From assembly GCA_918807975.1 (NCBI GenBank), contig OU964921.1, positions 39,086,498-39,150,497 of the forward strand: a stretch of 64,000 nucleotides of DNA, written 5' to 3'. This DNA comes from Aplidium turbinatum (taxonomy: Eukaryota; Chordata; Ascidiacea; Aplousobranchia; Polyclinidae). Numbering within the stretch: position 1 is the stretch's first letter; each line of letters begins with the position of its first letter. This document shows positions 34,001-44,845 of the stretch, piece by piece. A model generated the notes under the pieces. The model had not been told where the DNA came from. It did no database searches and saw nothing but the letters and a program-made list of their open reading frames with translations. Position numbers and translations under genes: made by a program.

Positions 34001-37000
34001 CTGCTTAATGATAGATTGGTCTGTTTAGGTTAGGAGAGTTGTTTGGTACGCAGACCTTACCCTTAATATGATCTATGTTGAATGATCCAAGCATTGTTGT
34101 GGCGTGCTGCATTTAACAAGCAAGAACAGTTTTTGGCTAGATTTTTTGAAAATCTTTTGATATCTTCTGGTTCCTCCTTGGAATTTAAAGGGTTAGTGTT
34201 TTTAGCATTTGCTTCTAAACTTACTATTTGCTTACCCTGTGTTCAGTAGTCGAGTGTAACAAAGCTTAACAGCCATAGACATTCGGTTTTCACTTGTGAC
34301 AACATTTCCTCATTGAAGTAAATTTGAATTGAAAGTTTATGAAAGAAAAAAATGGTGAAGAAAATAGAAATGAATAGTTCAGTAAAAAAATAAAAAATTC
34401 CTGCCCTTACAGACATACAGGATTATAGGTGCGCAAAACTTCATATTCCAAAGACCACAGCCTTCACACTTGAGCAAAAGTATGAGCTGTTTCTGAATCA
34501 CCAAAAGGCCTAAATCAATACTTTTTTACCAACGCTGTTTTAGGATTATTAAACCTGGTTGTGCAGAAAAGAGGAACAGGTTTTGCAAGTTGCTTTACCT
34601 TAACCATAAGTCTATCAGTTTATTAAATACACAATCCTTATGTTTAGCTGAGTTTAGGCGTTAGGCCTGAATACTCATGAATAGTTTGATTACGTAGTTC
34701 TGTGCAAACAGCCTGTGGCTATAGTAAATAAGAAATATCAATAGTAATGGACTAATAGCCTACCGAACTAAGGAACACCATTAGCCTACTGTAGCCTTAC
34801 AGCAGTCTTGTAAAAATGCCAGTCTTGGTTGCAGAAAAGAAAGTCATACAGATATTGCAGAGAAGCTTGAAAAATGAACTGCTTTCGTTAATGAGCGCAT
34901 TTTGTTGTGGATGCAGAAATTAGTTTAAGTTCACTTTCGAAACAGATTACCTAAAGTGGGAGAAAAGGAAAAGAAAATTCCTTCCACCAATTGAGTTGAT
35001 TACAATCTTACATTTTCAGTAAAAAGGAACACCTGTCAAACAGCAGATGTCTAGACATAGCTGAAAGCGACAAAACGCAAACGTTATAATGTGCTTGTGA
35101 CCGAATTAGGATAGTCTAATAAGTTTAAAATTTAGCACGGTCGCAACACCTTTAAGAAAGTACTGTAATCAGTTAACTATAGAGAAAAGCATTTAGTACA
35201 AATAGGTCCGTCTTCCTGGATATTAGCACTAGATTGAGCCCTCAGTATCATAGTGCACATCTTGTACATCACTGTTTATATTGCTGGTTGCTGTAGCTTC
35301 CATTCAACAACACGTTCTTTAATCTTGCTACTCAACCGAAGTCTTGCGTTCACAACGGTCGATTTCAATAATTCCTTCTCGCAATGCTTCACAATATTCA
35401 ATTCATTACAACTTAAAATGTGTTCCTTTTATACAACCTGAACTACATAGTATGTGCTCAACTGTTGCTAGCCTTATGGTGCTGTCCTTGTGTTGCAACA
35501 TTAGGCATCGGATACTTTACTCTCCCATTGCTTGTACATGCAAAAGCAAAACATGTTCACGCGTGCGAATGGAATCCTGATGCTGTTATTGCGTTGCGGA
35601 ATAATTTACGTCTCAACAAAGTGGAAGATCGGTGTACGGTTTTTGAAGGAGACAACAGAAAAGTAAGTAACAAGGATAGTATGTTTTGCGTGTTTGGTAC
35701 AAAAGTGTAATTGCATCTATAAATAGGCATACAACAACAAATGGATAACTGGCCCTGCGTCTGTGGTTCATAGCCTCTACAGCAGGGGTGCGCAAATTTT
35801 TTTAGCTACGGGCCGCATTTTGCTAATTGTGAGTTTTGACGGGCCGCATTACATTTTTCACTCATTTTTGTTCTTAAAATTTGGCGTTAGTTTTCAGACC
35901 CAATTGTATATTGTAGGGAAGGCAGTCACGAAGCGTTTGCAGTTATACAGTACAATCAACCCCGCTCAATTGGTCGCTGGTCCCGAATTTAAATTGATTT
36001 TTCCCTGAAATTTTCCTCACTTAATCCGACCATTATTTTGGTCAAACGGACCATCCTCCCATTAAAAATAGGCTTGTAGCTAACGTTTTTTCCACATGTG
36101 TGTGCAAGATTACATTTCTTTGAAAAATTTTTCATTTTTCCACCGTGTTTAAAATTTTCTACACTCGCTAATTTTTGTTTCCTCGATGCTGCCATTTCTA
36201 GTGACTCGCGGCAGCGGTGAAAGTTTTTCCTTTGCTTAATTTTGTTTAGTAGCGTTAACAGTAATATTGAAGCACTGTTTTCATGGCTGGCTCCATCTAG
36301 TGTTAACTGAGAAGTTCAACAGAGTTAAGCTCAAGCTTCTTGTGCGACCATATTCAATTGTATTTTTAAAATTTGCCTCCGTAAAAACTAGCCCGCGAGC
36401 CGTGTTTTAAACACCACTGCTTACTTATGCGAAACCGCCAGGAATAAACTCACAAAGAAGCTTTCTTAGTCTGAGGAAAAAGATTTCCTCAATCAAACCG
36501 ATTCTCACCTGAACATGAGTTTGCTTTGTTAGTTTTAGTCGAATATTCAAAAGATTGTGACAATATCTATTCCTTTTTTACCACCCGCCTTTCAAAATGA
36601 CAAGAAAAATTTATCCGCCAGTTGCGCCCTTTACTGCTACATATTTCTTTGCGTTAAAGGGATACTAAAGGAAAAACCTGACTTGGCGATTTTCCACGTT
36701 CTTTCTGTTTAACATGCTACCATAAAACAATTTTCAATAAAATTTTGCCCCATTGCGGTCTGACCGCCATTGCGCGCGTGCTTTTGTCAGAGCTTTCAAA
36801 ACGAGGTTGGGTTTGAGCAGCGAAGCGTGCGACTGTACAGTCTGCGTCACTAGAGACTAGCAATCAGCTGATCTCGCAATAATTGTTACTGCGGGCGATT
36901 TGACTGTAGGCTATGTATGTACATCAAAACATCACATTTCAACATCAAAACATCAGACAGTTTGCTCAAAACATCAGATGTGGTAACTTGGCTTTTGTTA

Positions 37001-38769
37001 TTGCTGTCTTTTGTGACGTATTCTCGAGCAGTGTTTGCACTTTTGATTATTTTGAAAATAAATGAAACTTTGGGCCTTGCCAGCGCCATTGAAAACTTTT
37101 TTTTTTCGGTAATTTTTCTTGAAATGTATTCTTGAATGTTCAGTTTACGCATTTTAATGCTTAATTCCCGTTTGAAATTTTCATTTAGTATGCCTTTAAG
37201 ACTAAAAGTTTGGCTTACTCTTCATATAGTATGTCACGATTTCTTTCTATCTCTTACCAAGAAAAAGACTTGGAAAGGTTCAATGACGTAGTTTAATGGG
37301 TTAAACCGAAAAGCAGTCAATTAAATTCACGGATAGTTCTACTAGTGAAATGATATATATGAAAACGCTTGAAGGACTCCAACGAATGGTTCACCACTTC
37401 CAGCAATTAATCAAAGTAACAGTAAACAGCAATAGATTCCAACGCTTGCGGCTTTTGATCGAGTCTAACGTTATAACGTCTAACGTCTAACGTTCCATCC
37501 ATCATTATGTTTTATTGATACAGTTATAATGTCTGATGCTGCAATGTAAGATGACTGATGACAGGCAGCACCTTGACTGGTTAACCGCAAGGTTGTTCGG
37601 TGCTGCCAGACCTTTCTATTGCCATATTTTGATATGTATGTAATTGTGTTTCTTTATATCGAGTCGTATTAGAAAGGCAAATAAAAGCAATATCTCTCTC
37701 TCTCTCTCTAACGTGATCCACTCACAAACGATTCTAATTTCAATCAGAAATTATATTAGCATCAACTTTGCTTTACTCGTATCCAATACTTCAACTCTCG
37801 ATCAACAATAATCTTTGCGTCTATTAACAACTGCTACTACTACAACAATGATCTCTCATCACCAACTCATCATAATAATCAACTCATCTTAATACAACTC
37901 CCATAATAATCATTACGCAAATTACACCACTATTTATAAAAGGTTTGTTCGGTCTAGTAGGCTAACTTCGAGAAGGTTACGTAATGTTGCATCACACGAA
38001 CTCATCGTTCGGTCACGTTGCACTGAGCGGCGTAAACAAGCAAGTTTAAAGAAGACTCTAGATCTGCACGTAGCAATTGAATGACCTAGAATACACGTTA
38101 CATAATACAGATTTCGTAATCAGAGGTTACTTCAGGATAATGACCGATGATAACCTATAGCATAAGAATTTTACAATCAAAACAGCACGCTCGATCGAGA
38201 TACAAGCAGCCGGTCGCAAGACCTCGCACATTGATTGTGACATAGTAATGTAACCTTATATTACCAGACTGGTACAGATTCAGCACTAACCACTACTACA
38301 ACTACAACTTTTCTTTCAGGTGTGTCCGGTTGGTTTAGCCGATAGAGTTGTTTTGGGTCTCATACCTACAGCAAAAGAAAGTTATTTTGCAGCCTGTGCT
38401 GCTTTGAATCCATCAAGTGGAGGGACACTTCATATTCACTGCAATGTGTCATCTCGACCCAAGACTGGTCAGGACAATGGCCACAACGAACACATGTCGT
38501 CTGGTGATAACATTGGCTGTGGTAATATTTCCTGCAATAGAAAATTGAAACCTGAATGGACTTCTTGGGCGATTGAAACAGCAAACAACATACAGCAAAT
38601 TCTTAGTGGCTTGCCTGGCAAACAATTAAGCCTCGAAGATGCAAAGTGGTCCGTTACGTTGTCTCGCATTGAAAGGATCAAATCATACGCGCCACACATC
38701 GACCATCTTGTTCTTGATTTAACTTGTTGCCCTTCGACACATGGGCAATCACCTAATACTCGTTTGTGA
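31064..38769 (+). CDS. TRMT12: tRNA wybutosine-synthesizing protein 2 (TYW2/TRMT12), five exons, N-terminus not located
   Basis: TYW2 transfers the 3-amino-3-carboxypropyl group of S-adenosylmethionine to the tricyclic base at tRNA-Phe position 37 during wybutosine synthesis (family knowledge). Exons: 31,064-31,217; 32,317-32,470; 33,416-33,525; 35,505-35,662; 38,320-38,769. All are GT-AG and in phase, giving 341 residues. Motifs: YERHGDLIVF, LLGTDTWVTHVDN, FDVTKCMFSSGN, the SAM-binding motif VDMFAGIGYFTLPLL (from about residue 135), VHACEWNPDAVIALRNNL, GDNRK, RVVLGLIPT, GGTLHIHCN, KPEWTSWA and IKSYAPHIDHLVLDLTCCP near the end. Human TRMT12 is longer at the N-terminus (448 residues); that part is missing here or in upstream exons. 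AATAAA follows the stop by four bases (38,773). Introns contain a hAT, an RTE fragment and a split SINE. Confidence 0.93.
31576..32112. mobile_element. Non-autonomous hAT in TYW2 intron 1
   Basis: The ends TAGAGCTCGACCGATATATC and GATATCGGTCGAGCTCTA are inverted; many CGATATATCGGC subterminal motifs follow. The flanks ATATATCA and ATACATCA match at seven of eight positions, offset by one or two bases. Confidence 0.85.
33050..33330 (-). pseudogene. RTE-type LINE C-terminal fragment in TYW2 intron 2
   Basis: The minus strand encodes KRGRPRRTWKQQVKDEFKKV then GLKEEDARDRVKWRKGIK, the usual C-terminus of RTE-like LINE proteins. Its 3' end is an ATGATGATGA repeat near 33,056-33,066. The GC-rich CGGACGACCGACCGACGACC segment (33,242-33,290) is a local expansion of the GRP-rich coding stretch. 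Confidence 0.7.
35740..36505 (+). mobile_element. SINE interrupted by a hAT element, in TYW2 intron 4
   Basis: The SINE body resumes across the insertion: 35,740-35,782 (AACTGGCCCTGCGTCTGTG, TTCATAGCCTCTAC) and 36,420-36,505 (CTTATGCGAAACCGCC, TTCTTAGTCTGAGG, ending AATCAAACC). Compared with the intact copy at 29,029-29,350, the break falls at the CTCTACAAGTATGCG site. Confidence 0.75.
35783..36419. mobile_element. hAT element inserted in the SINE
   Basis: The ends CAGGGGTGCGCAAA, followed by TTTAGCTACGGGCCGC, and GTGTTTTAAACACCACTG, preceded by AGCCCGCGAGCC, are Charlie-like inverted termini. The target duplication is degraded (CTCTACAG versus CTTACTTA), consistent with an old insertion. 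No transposase is visible. Confidence 0.75.
37545..37710 (+). repeat. Probable LINE 3' end with hairpin and TC tail
   Basis: An imperfect hairpin GGCAGCACCTTGAC...CGGTGCTGCC (37,563-37,606) is followed by AGGCAAATAAAAGC and a run of TC. This resembles the minus-strand tail at 3,040-3,110. No coding part remains. Confidence 0.45.
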
Positions 38770-39151
38770 TGAAATAAAAGCATGATTGTATTTTGTTGTT
38801 CTACTTTATCGAAGGAGGGAGTGTTTATTAAAGTTAGACAGTATCTTATAAAGCTTGGTTGTCAGTACAGCTACGTTTCAATAATGCATAAGGTAACTTG
38901 CTGGGAGATCAGCTTAACCCGTTCAGTGAAAGAAATGTAATCTGCTTATAGGTGGCGATACAGAGCGACTTATTACTACTCAAATGACAAATATGCTTTT
39001 TGTCTGCATGGTTCCATTGATATTTTTTTTAAAGATAACCTACAGTATAATTTAGGATACCAATACGTAGCTTAATCAATAGCTTCGTAGACTTTGACTA
39101 GAGCTTCGTCCTTTTCGAATCTCGATGTACAGCTTCGGATTTGGATTGTAG

Positions 39152-39930
39152 TGTAGCGCCCTGCGTTTTCACTTTAGGTCTTTTCAATCTTCCTTAACGC
39201 TTGTTACCGCCTTGATATCATTGTTCTGTTGCATATATGTAATGTTACTCTGTAAGTCAACCAATTCAGGTAGTTTGGCAAGTATGCTTCGGGCTTCCTG
39301 AAGTATGATTAGGAATTTGCTTACCTCTGAAGAAATCGTTCGCCAATCAGCTAAAAGCATTCTTACAACCTGTAGCTTCCATCACATATGCGTAGTTTTC
39401 GTCTTTTCAACGTTATAGCTTACAGATGTTTCATTCCTCAGCGACTATGTATATCGCGTTTTGGCCAACCAATCGACAGACAGAGAATTTTAGTTTTGGT
39501 GTAAAGGATATGGTACTTGTAATCGAGAACTTTACTAGACCTTTACTGTAATAGATTTTACTTTACTATTCAACTATATTATTCGAGACGATTCAAGAAG
39601 GTTCGCTATTATTTTCTGGTTGCAACCAAACTGGCTATTTGATTTCTGCAAGTTGAAGTTCTATTCTTTGAAAGTTCGGTGTTCTTAGTTCGCTATGTTT
39701 AAATTTCTGTTCTCCTGAAAATAGTGGATCAATTAATAAACGACGGAGCCTTGGAGAATTCAATCTCGTAGTCAAGCATTAGCTGTCAAGCCAGTTAGTA
39801 AATAGACAGTGTGAAGACCACCGTGTCCTAGTCATTCCTTGCCAGTCCCAATCTCGTTCTGCCCAGGAATGTCGCCGTCAGCACGGACGGCAGCATATGA
39901 GCGCGCGCACTAACCGACGCGTCCGCTACA
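39152..39930. mobile_element. Solo LTR, retrotransposon fossil
   Basis: A 779-bp unit starts TGTAGCGCCC and ends GTCCGCTACA (TG...CA, with short inverted ends) and is flanked by a 4-bp duplication GTAG. An AATAAA-like polyadenylation signal lies near 39,736. No internal coding region is present, so it is a relic, probably left by LTR-LTR recombination. The family is not certain; the ends and 4-bp duplication would suit a Gypsy-type element. It has inserted into a hammerhead-type repeat (39,931-39,990). Confidence 0.65.
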
Positions 39931-39990
39931 GTAGCAAGAATTGACAGCATCGCTGTCAATTATTGCTACAATCGGCTGCTGAGAAACATA
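39931..39990. repeat. Hammerhead-family repeat, partial, in head-to-head arrangement
   Basis: An inverted pair, GTAGCAAGAATTGACAGC (39,931-39,948) against GCTGTCAATTATTGCTAC (39,952-39,969), is followed by AATCGGCTGCTGAGAAACAT. The right copy starts at ATCGCTGTC, one base inside the post-cleavage 5' end predicted from the 57,100 copy. The catalytic core is absent. Confidence 0.6.
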
Positions 39991-40010
39991 GTTAATTGGA
40001 TGGTCTAAAT

Positions 40011-40123
40011 CAGTGCGCCGGTAGTGAAGATGGCATAATAAAGATGTCATATCTCATTGTGGGTCGCACAATAAAACTTGCATTAAAAGTGGGTCGCGAA
40101 CTGAAAAAGGTAGGGAAGCACTG
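40011..40123. mobile_element. Minimal (113-bp) hAT element
   Basis: It begins CAGTGCGCCGG, ends CCTACC-like in reverse then GGGAAGCACTG, contains GTGGGTCGC twice, and is flanked by an exact 8-bp duplication GTCTAAAT (40,003-40,010 and 40,124-40,131). Confidence 0.85.
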
Positions 40124-40302
40124 GTCTAAATGGCTAGCATGAAAGCTACACCCTTATGGTTAGCGAATTATGGCTCGCTGTACTGGTGACTGCTCAGCCT
40201 TGTGCTGATAGCCAGGAAGAACGCTCCCTTCACAATGTCCTCCCCTAGCGCTCGCTGGTTTTGTTGACTTTTTTCTTTCCACAAAGATAAGAGTTAAACT
40301 GA

Positions 40303-43300
40303 CTGATAAAATCGGTGGTCGAATACCCTGACAAGCTTCGACGTGTTCTGCAACGACCTTGAAGCGTGGACCGTTGGCGTTTCCCCCCCGAAGAGGACCC
40401 GACCCCGCAAGCCGCGTTTCAACCGCGGAGCCCGGGCTCGCGCGGCCCGCCGTCGCAAGAACGGGGGTTCTCCTCGGTCGAGCGGCGGAGGCGCGCGCGG
40501 GAACGGATCCCGGTATCGCCGGGGCGCGAACTTGCGGGACGAGTTCTCGAAGGACATGAAACGCACGGTCCGCAAGATTGTGGAAGGGAAAAACGCCGAC
40601 TGTCGCTGCGAGATCTCGCCGAAAGAAATTGAGGCGAGATTTCGCGCCGACCTGACCGCTCCTGAGCCCGGGAGCTGCTCAACGATGCCAGAGTGGATGA
40701 AGTCCCAACGTTATCGATCTGATTGCGCAAACCTTTCCCCCGTATCCGATGGCGAGGGTCCCATTACGGCCTCGGAGGTGGAGGCGGTACTCCAGTCGCT
40801 CGACGTCGGTTCCGCCCCTGGTTCGGACGGTCTGACCTATGGTTTTTGGAAGGAATTGGACCCGAGAGGGGGACTCTTGGCCGATCTTTTCGAGACCTGT
40901 CGAGTCAATCGCCGTGTCCCGGACCAGTGGAGAACCAGCAGAATCACCCTTATACGCAAGAACCCTGAGGGCGATCTGTCTGACGTCAGCAACTGGCGAC
41001 CAATCTCCATCTGCCGCACTTTATATAAGATTTACGCCGCCGTATTGGACCGCCGCCTGAGGAGATGGGCGGAGGAGGGGCGGGTAATCGGTCCGGAACA
41101 GAAGGGTTTCGTTCCCACAGAAGGTGTTTTTGAGCACGTGTTTGTGTTGGACACTGTTCTTTTCGACGCTCAGTCACGCAGACGGCCTGTGTCGGTCGCG
41201 TTCCTCGACATCCGGAACGCCTTCGGCAGCGTCCGACACAAATGCATAGTCGACGTCTTGCGTCACTTTGACGCCCCCGATGACCTTGTCGAGTGCATTT
41301 CGGACATATACTGCGGCAACACCACCACGGTTCGCTGTGGCTCCGGTGAAACCGACAGTATCCCGGTCGGGCGAGGAGTCCGTCAGGGCTGCCCGTTGTC
41401 CGGCCTGCTCTTCGACCTGGTCATCGAGGTCCTTCTCAGAGGAGTGTCTGAGAAGAAGGATTGTGGCTACAATCTACCAACGGATAAAGAAGATGCCACC
41501 GTCCGGGCACTGGCCTACGCGGACGACATCTGCCTCGTAGCTTCCGACCGCGAGCAGATGAACTCTTTACTCTCCACGTCGGAACCTTTCTCCAACTGGT
41601 CCGGGCTACGGTTCAACCCACGAAAGTGCAGCACCCTGTCATACAGGAGAGCGTCCAAGTCCCGCCTGGAAGCGGACACCGAACCCTTCTATCTCTCGGG
41701 AGAGAAGATCAAGGTGTTGCCGAAGGGCGAGACTTACAAATACCTGGGCGCTCGAACCGGCTACGCCTCGGACTCTTCCCTCACCAAACCTTTCCTGTCA
41801 ACCCTGGAGAGCCACATCACGGCTCTCTTCCACTCTTTCCTGACCCCCAGCCAGAAACTCGTGGCGCTAAACTCTGTCATCCTTCCGTCCGTGTCGTACC
41901 ATCTTCGCGTGCGACGCTTCAAGCAGGCCGAGTTGCAGGCGATCGACCGCCTGGTGTCCCGATGTCTGAAGGTGGCCTGGCGTCTGCCGGTCCGAACTTG
42001 CGGGGCGTTCGTCCACACAAAACCGGTCTCGGGTGGCTTCGGCGTGATGAACGTGTGCCGCGAAGGCGACATACTGACAATCGCCCAGGCCTTCAAGATG
42101 CTCTCGTCACCCGACGGCGTCGTGTCCGCCATCGCGCGAGGTCAACTACGACGTCACGCCTGTGCGAAGTTCAGCACCAAAGAACCGGCTACGACCACCC
42201 TGGCCAGCTTTCTGAACGAAGAGAAACCCCCAGACGGTGTCCGTCCGAGGCCGAGTCCAGCAGGCGGAAGCCTGTGGGCCCGAGTCCCGGCGGCCACGCG
42301 TCGATTGAACGTGCGCTGGTCCGCGCTGCAGGACGGCGGCCTCGAGTTGGCCGCGGGGAGCTCCAAAGTCATCCCGTCCATCCGAAAGAAACTGGTGCCG
42401 GTCCTCCACCAGCTCACGGACCTGTAGTGGAGGAAGCAGTGGGAGTCCAAACCTGACCAAGGCAAAACGGTCAGCGCCCACTGCTTGTCCGAGTATTCGA
42501 ACTCTTGGACACGGCACCCGGAGCTCCTCGGATCCGCGGACCGGATATTCGCGTACAAGGCCCGTCTGAACCTGTTGCCCTTGGCCAAACAAGCAACCCC
42601 CGGAGGAAAAGGTTCATACAAACCCGCCATGTGCCGAAGATGCGGAAGGGCGGAGGAGACGCTTCCCCACATACTGAACCACTGCCCGGAGGTGATGGGC
42701 CTCATCACGGAAAGGCACAATTCGGTGTTGGAGGAGCTCGTGAGCAACGTGCCTGCCGAATGGCAATCCGGCATTTCCGTCGACCGCTCGGTTCCACAGC
42801 ATGTGGAGGCGGGTGGGGCCGATCTGCGGCCTGATATCGTCCTGCAACGTCCCGACGGTGTCACGGTCGTGTGTGACGTTACCTGCCCGTATGAGTACGG
42901 TGCCGATTCCCTCGTGAGAGCCGCCGACAGAAAACGTACCAAGTACGGCGAACTGTGTACCAACATAGTGGCCGTCCAGAAACGCCCCAGAAAGGGTGTC
43001 CTGGACGACCCATTCGTCGTGGGCTTCCTCGGGAGTTACCCACCGGCGAGCTCTAGAGCTCTGGTGGCCTTGGGAGTTCCTGCTCGAGGGGTTAAAGAGG
43101 TAGCCCGTAAAACGGCCGCTCTTTCGATCGAGGGGTCGTACCGGGTCTGGAAAGCCTGGAAAGCCGGGCTCGTTCGATGAAGAGCTACGTCAACATAAAA
43201 CAAAAAGACGACACCAGCGGATCAGAACCCCACCCAACAGTGGAGCATGGTGAGTGCGAGCCGAACACGTGAGGCAGCAACCACATCCTTATTTGGCGCG

Positions 43301-43696
43301 ACCAAACCCTTGTATATTGTCTATCGTAACTTCGCAACGCCTCTCAGAGGCCCAGTGGGCAGGACTGAAAAGCCCCACTTGATAGCTGCCGCAAAAATCG
43401 GCTCGCAAATGTCACGACCGGATCAGCCGGCGTGACAGCGAAATGGACGTTCTCTTACGCCTCGAAATTGATTACACTGCACCGTGACAGCGGAATGGAC
43501 GTTTCTGTTACGCGCCGCAATCTTTGAAGTCACGGCCGTGGAATGAGTCCCAATGTTATTGTACTTGGTCGCGTCCCAGTGTATTGTATTCGCCAGCTGC
43601 CTCACGTGCTGGGTTCTCACAAACCTCAGCCCTTAATGACCGGCCCCTGGTCACCCCTTTTGATATGATTCCCCTCCCCAAAAAAAAAAAAACAAC
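40303..43696 (+). mobile_element. R2-superfamily (R2/NeSL/Hero-type) non-LTR retrotransposon
   Basis: A GC-rich block, strikingly different from the flanks, contains the long ORF described separately, a 3' UTR with two direct copies of GTGACAGCGRAATGGACGTT (43,432 and 43,483), and an A-tract at about 43,680-43,692. AAACTGA occurs at both edges (40,296-40,302 and 43,697-43,703) and may be a target duplication. No rDNA surrounds it. The missing N-terminal zinc finger implies 5' truncation near 40,303-40,340. Confidence 0.8.
40343..43180 (+). pseudogene. R2-type reverse transcriptase-endonuclease ORF with one in-frame stop
   Basis: A single frame of about 945 codons is interrupted only by a TAG at 42,425-42,427. 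RT motifs in order: SAPGSDGLTYGFWK, NWRPISICRTLYKIY, FLDIRNAFGS (motif A), GRGVRQGCPLSGLLFDL (motif B), AYADDICLVA (motif C), YKYLGARTGY. After the stop the same frame gives a CCHC finger (CRRCGRAEETLPHILNHC) and a restriction-like endonuclease with RPD-x13-D in LRPDIVLQRPDGV...CDVTCPYE, then KRTKYGELC. This order (RT, CCHC, REL endonuclease) defines the R2 superfamily. The basic N-terminus (RPRKPRFNRGARARAARRRK) lacks the usual zinc-finger/Myb DNA-binding region. Codon use is GC-rich, unlike the host genes nearby. Confidence 0.88.
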
Positions 43697-43703
43697 AAAC
43701 TGA

Positions 43704-44458
43704 TTTTTCCTACCTATAAAAGTCTGATCCTTGTGTTTTCGATTCTGTCCGCTAGCTCTCACGACCCAGTTGAGCGAGAATGCTTTCTGCTCAACTTGTG
43801 CACAACTCTCTGTGCTCCGCGGATAAAATTTTACTCAAGTAATTGACGATCCTCCAAAACGAAACCACCCAATACTTTTGAGGGAAATTTATTAAAACGT
43901 TTTATTAGCCCCTGCAGAACGTCCCACATTTCCAATCAAATTAATCTTCCGTTTTGCAGGAGACCACAGTTTCTAGCTCCCGGCCGCTCATAAAAGCAGC
44001 CGGCCCGGAGCTCCCAGGAATTAAAACCCAGGTGAGTGTCTGTAGGATGACTGCGAGAGAGAGACGCGAGAGAACGCTCTCCGTGGGCTATCTTCCCCGC
44101 GGGTGTAAGCCGTTCTCCCCGGCAGACCCAAGCAGCCTGCCGGAAGACGAACCCCCATCCCAAAAGGGCGGTTCGTACCCGTCTCTCTGGTCCGTCCCGA
44201 CTTTCTAAATTTTCGGGACGCGACCTCATCAATCGGAATTTCGGCCACCAATTCTCTCCTCACAGGCACCACATCTCCCCAGCCCTGGCCCCGCGTCCTT
44301 AGCTGGTGGACCAACCGTTTCCGGGCGCAAAGTCGCCCGTCCCCTCACGCCGCGCCTCGCATACGCGGGGCGCGGTAGGCCGGTTATTCAAGGTCTTCAC
44401 GATCTGGCTTATTTTAATTTGCGTCAGTGGTTATTCACGTTTATCGCTACTGATGTAA
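43704..44458. other. GC-rich block of unknown nature
   Basis: A TATA-like CCTATAAAAG occurs at 43,712. From about 43,930 to 44,380 the sequence becomes as GC-rich as the R2-type element, with hairpin-forming segments such as CGCGCCTCGCATACGCGGGG. No frame looks coding. Options are the 5' UTR of a second R2-type copy, an extended 3' UTR, or a separate structured RNA. Not resolved. Confidence 0.4.
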
Positions 44459-44733
44459 GGGAACGTTCAAATATTACGTAACGCTTTTTTTCCGAATTTT
44501 TGACCCCCCCCTCCCCCATGTAACGCCAACGTAACGCTTTTTTCAATCCCCCCCTCCCCCATGTAACGCTTTTTCAGTACGAATTCAGCACAAAAAACTA
44601 CCGTTCCGTACTCGAAAGCGTTACGTAACGTTTTGCTTGAACCCCCTCCCCCCCCCGATGTGACGCTAACGTAACGCTTTGCATAAACCCCCCCCTCCCC
44701 CTCGAAGGCGTTACGTAATATTTGAACGTTCCC
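44459..44733. mobile_element. Palindromic MITE, Harbinger-like, copy 1
   Basis: 275 bp with inverted termini GGGAACGTTCAAATATTACG and the complement, flanked on both sides by TAA, as in PIF/Harbinger insertions. Four C-rich tracts alternate with ACGTAACGC-type motifs. A near-identical inverted copy lies at 51,530-51,803. Confidence 0.85.
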
Positions 44734-44754
44734 TAAATAAAAGTTCAAACAAGT

Positions 44755-44845
44755 GGTGCGATACTGACGACCCCAGTCTCATGGGCGAAACACTGTGACT
44801 ATTGCTGTCAATTTCTGCTATAATCAGCTGCTGAGAGACAAGCAA
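44755..44845 (+). ncRNA. Hammerhead ribozyme-like repeat, copy A
   Basis: Elements in type I order: helix I 5' strand GCGATA (44,758-44,763); CTGACGA (44,764-44,770); helix II CCCA/TGGG around GTCTCA; GAAA (44,787-44,790); short helix III CAC...GTG; helix I 3' strand TATTGC (44,800-44,805, pairing with GCGATA with one wobble). A tail CTGTCAATTTCTGCTATAATC follows, shared by all copies. Two positions depart from consensus (a C opposite C at the base of helix II; A where the cleavage-site U is expected), so this copy is probably inactive. Confidence 0.6.

Noticed and set aside
40343-40968. Several overlapping frames on both strands around the R2-type ORF
   Set aside because: They are shadows caused by high GC; only the frame with RT, CCHC and endonuclease motifs is real. 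The same applies to frames at 41,268-42,966.
43704-44458. Ribosomal DNA target for the R2-type element
   Set aside because: I see no recognisable 28S sequence on either side of the LINE; the GC-rich block does not resemble the conserved R2 target region.
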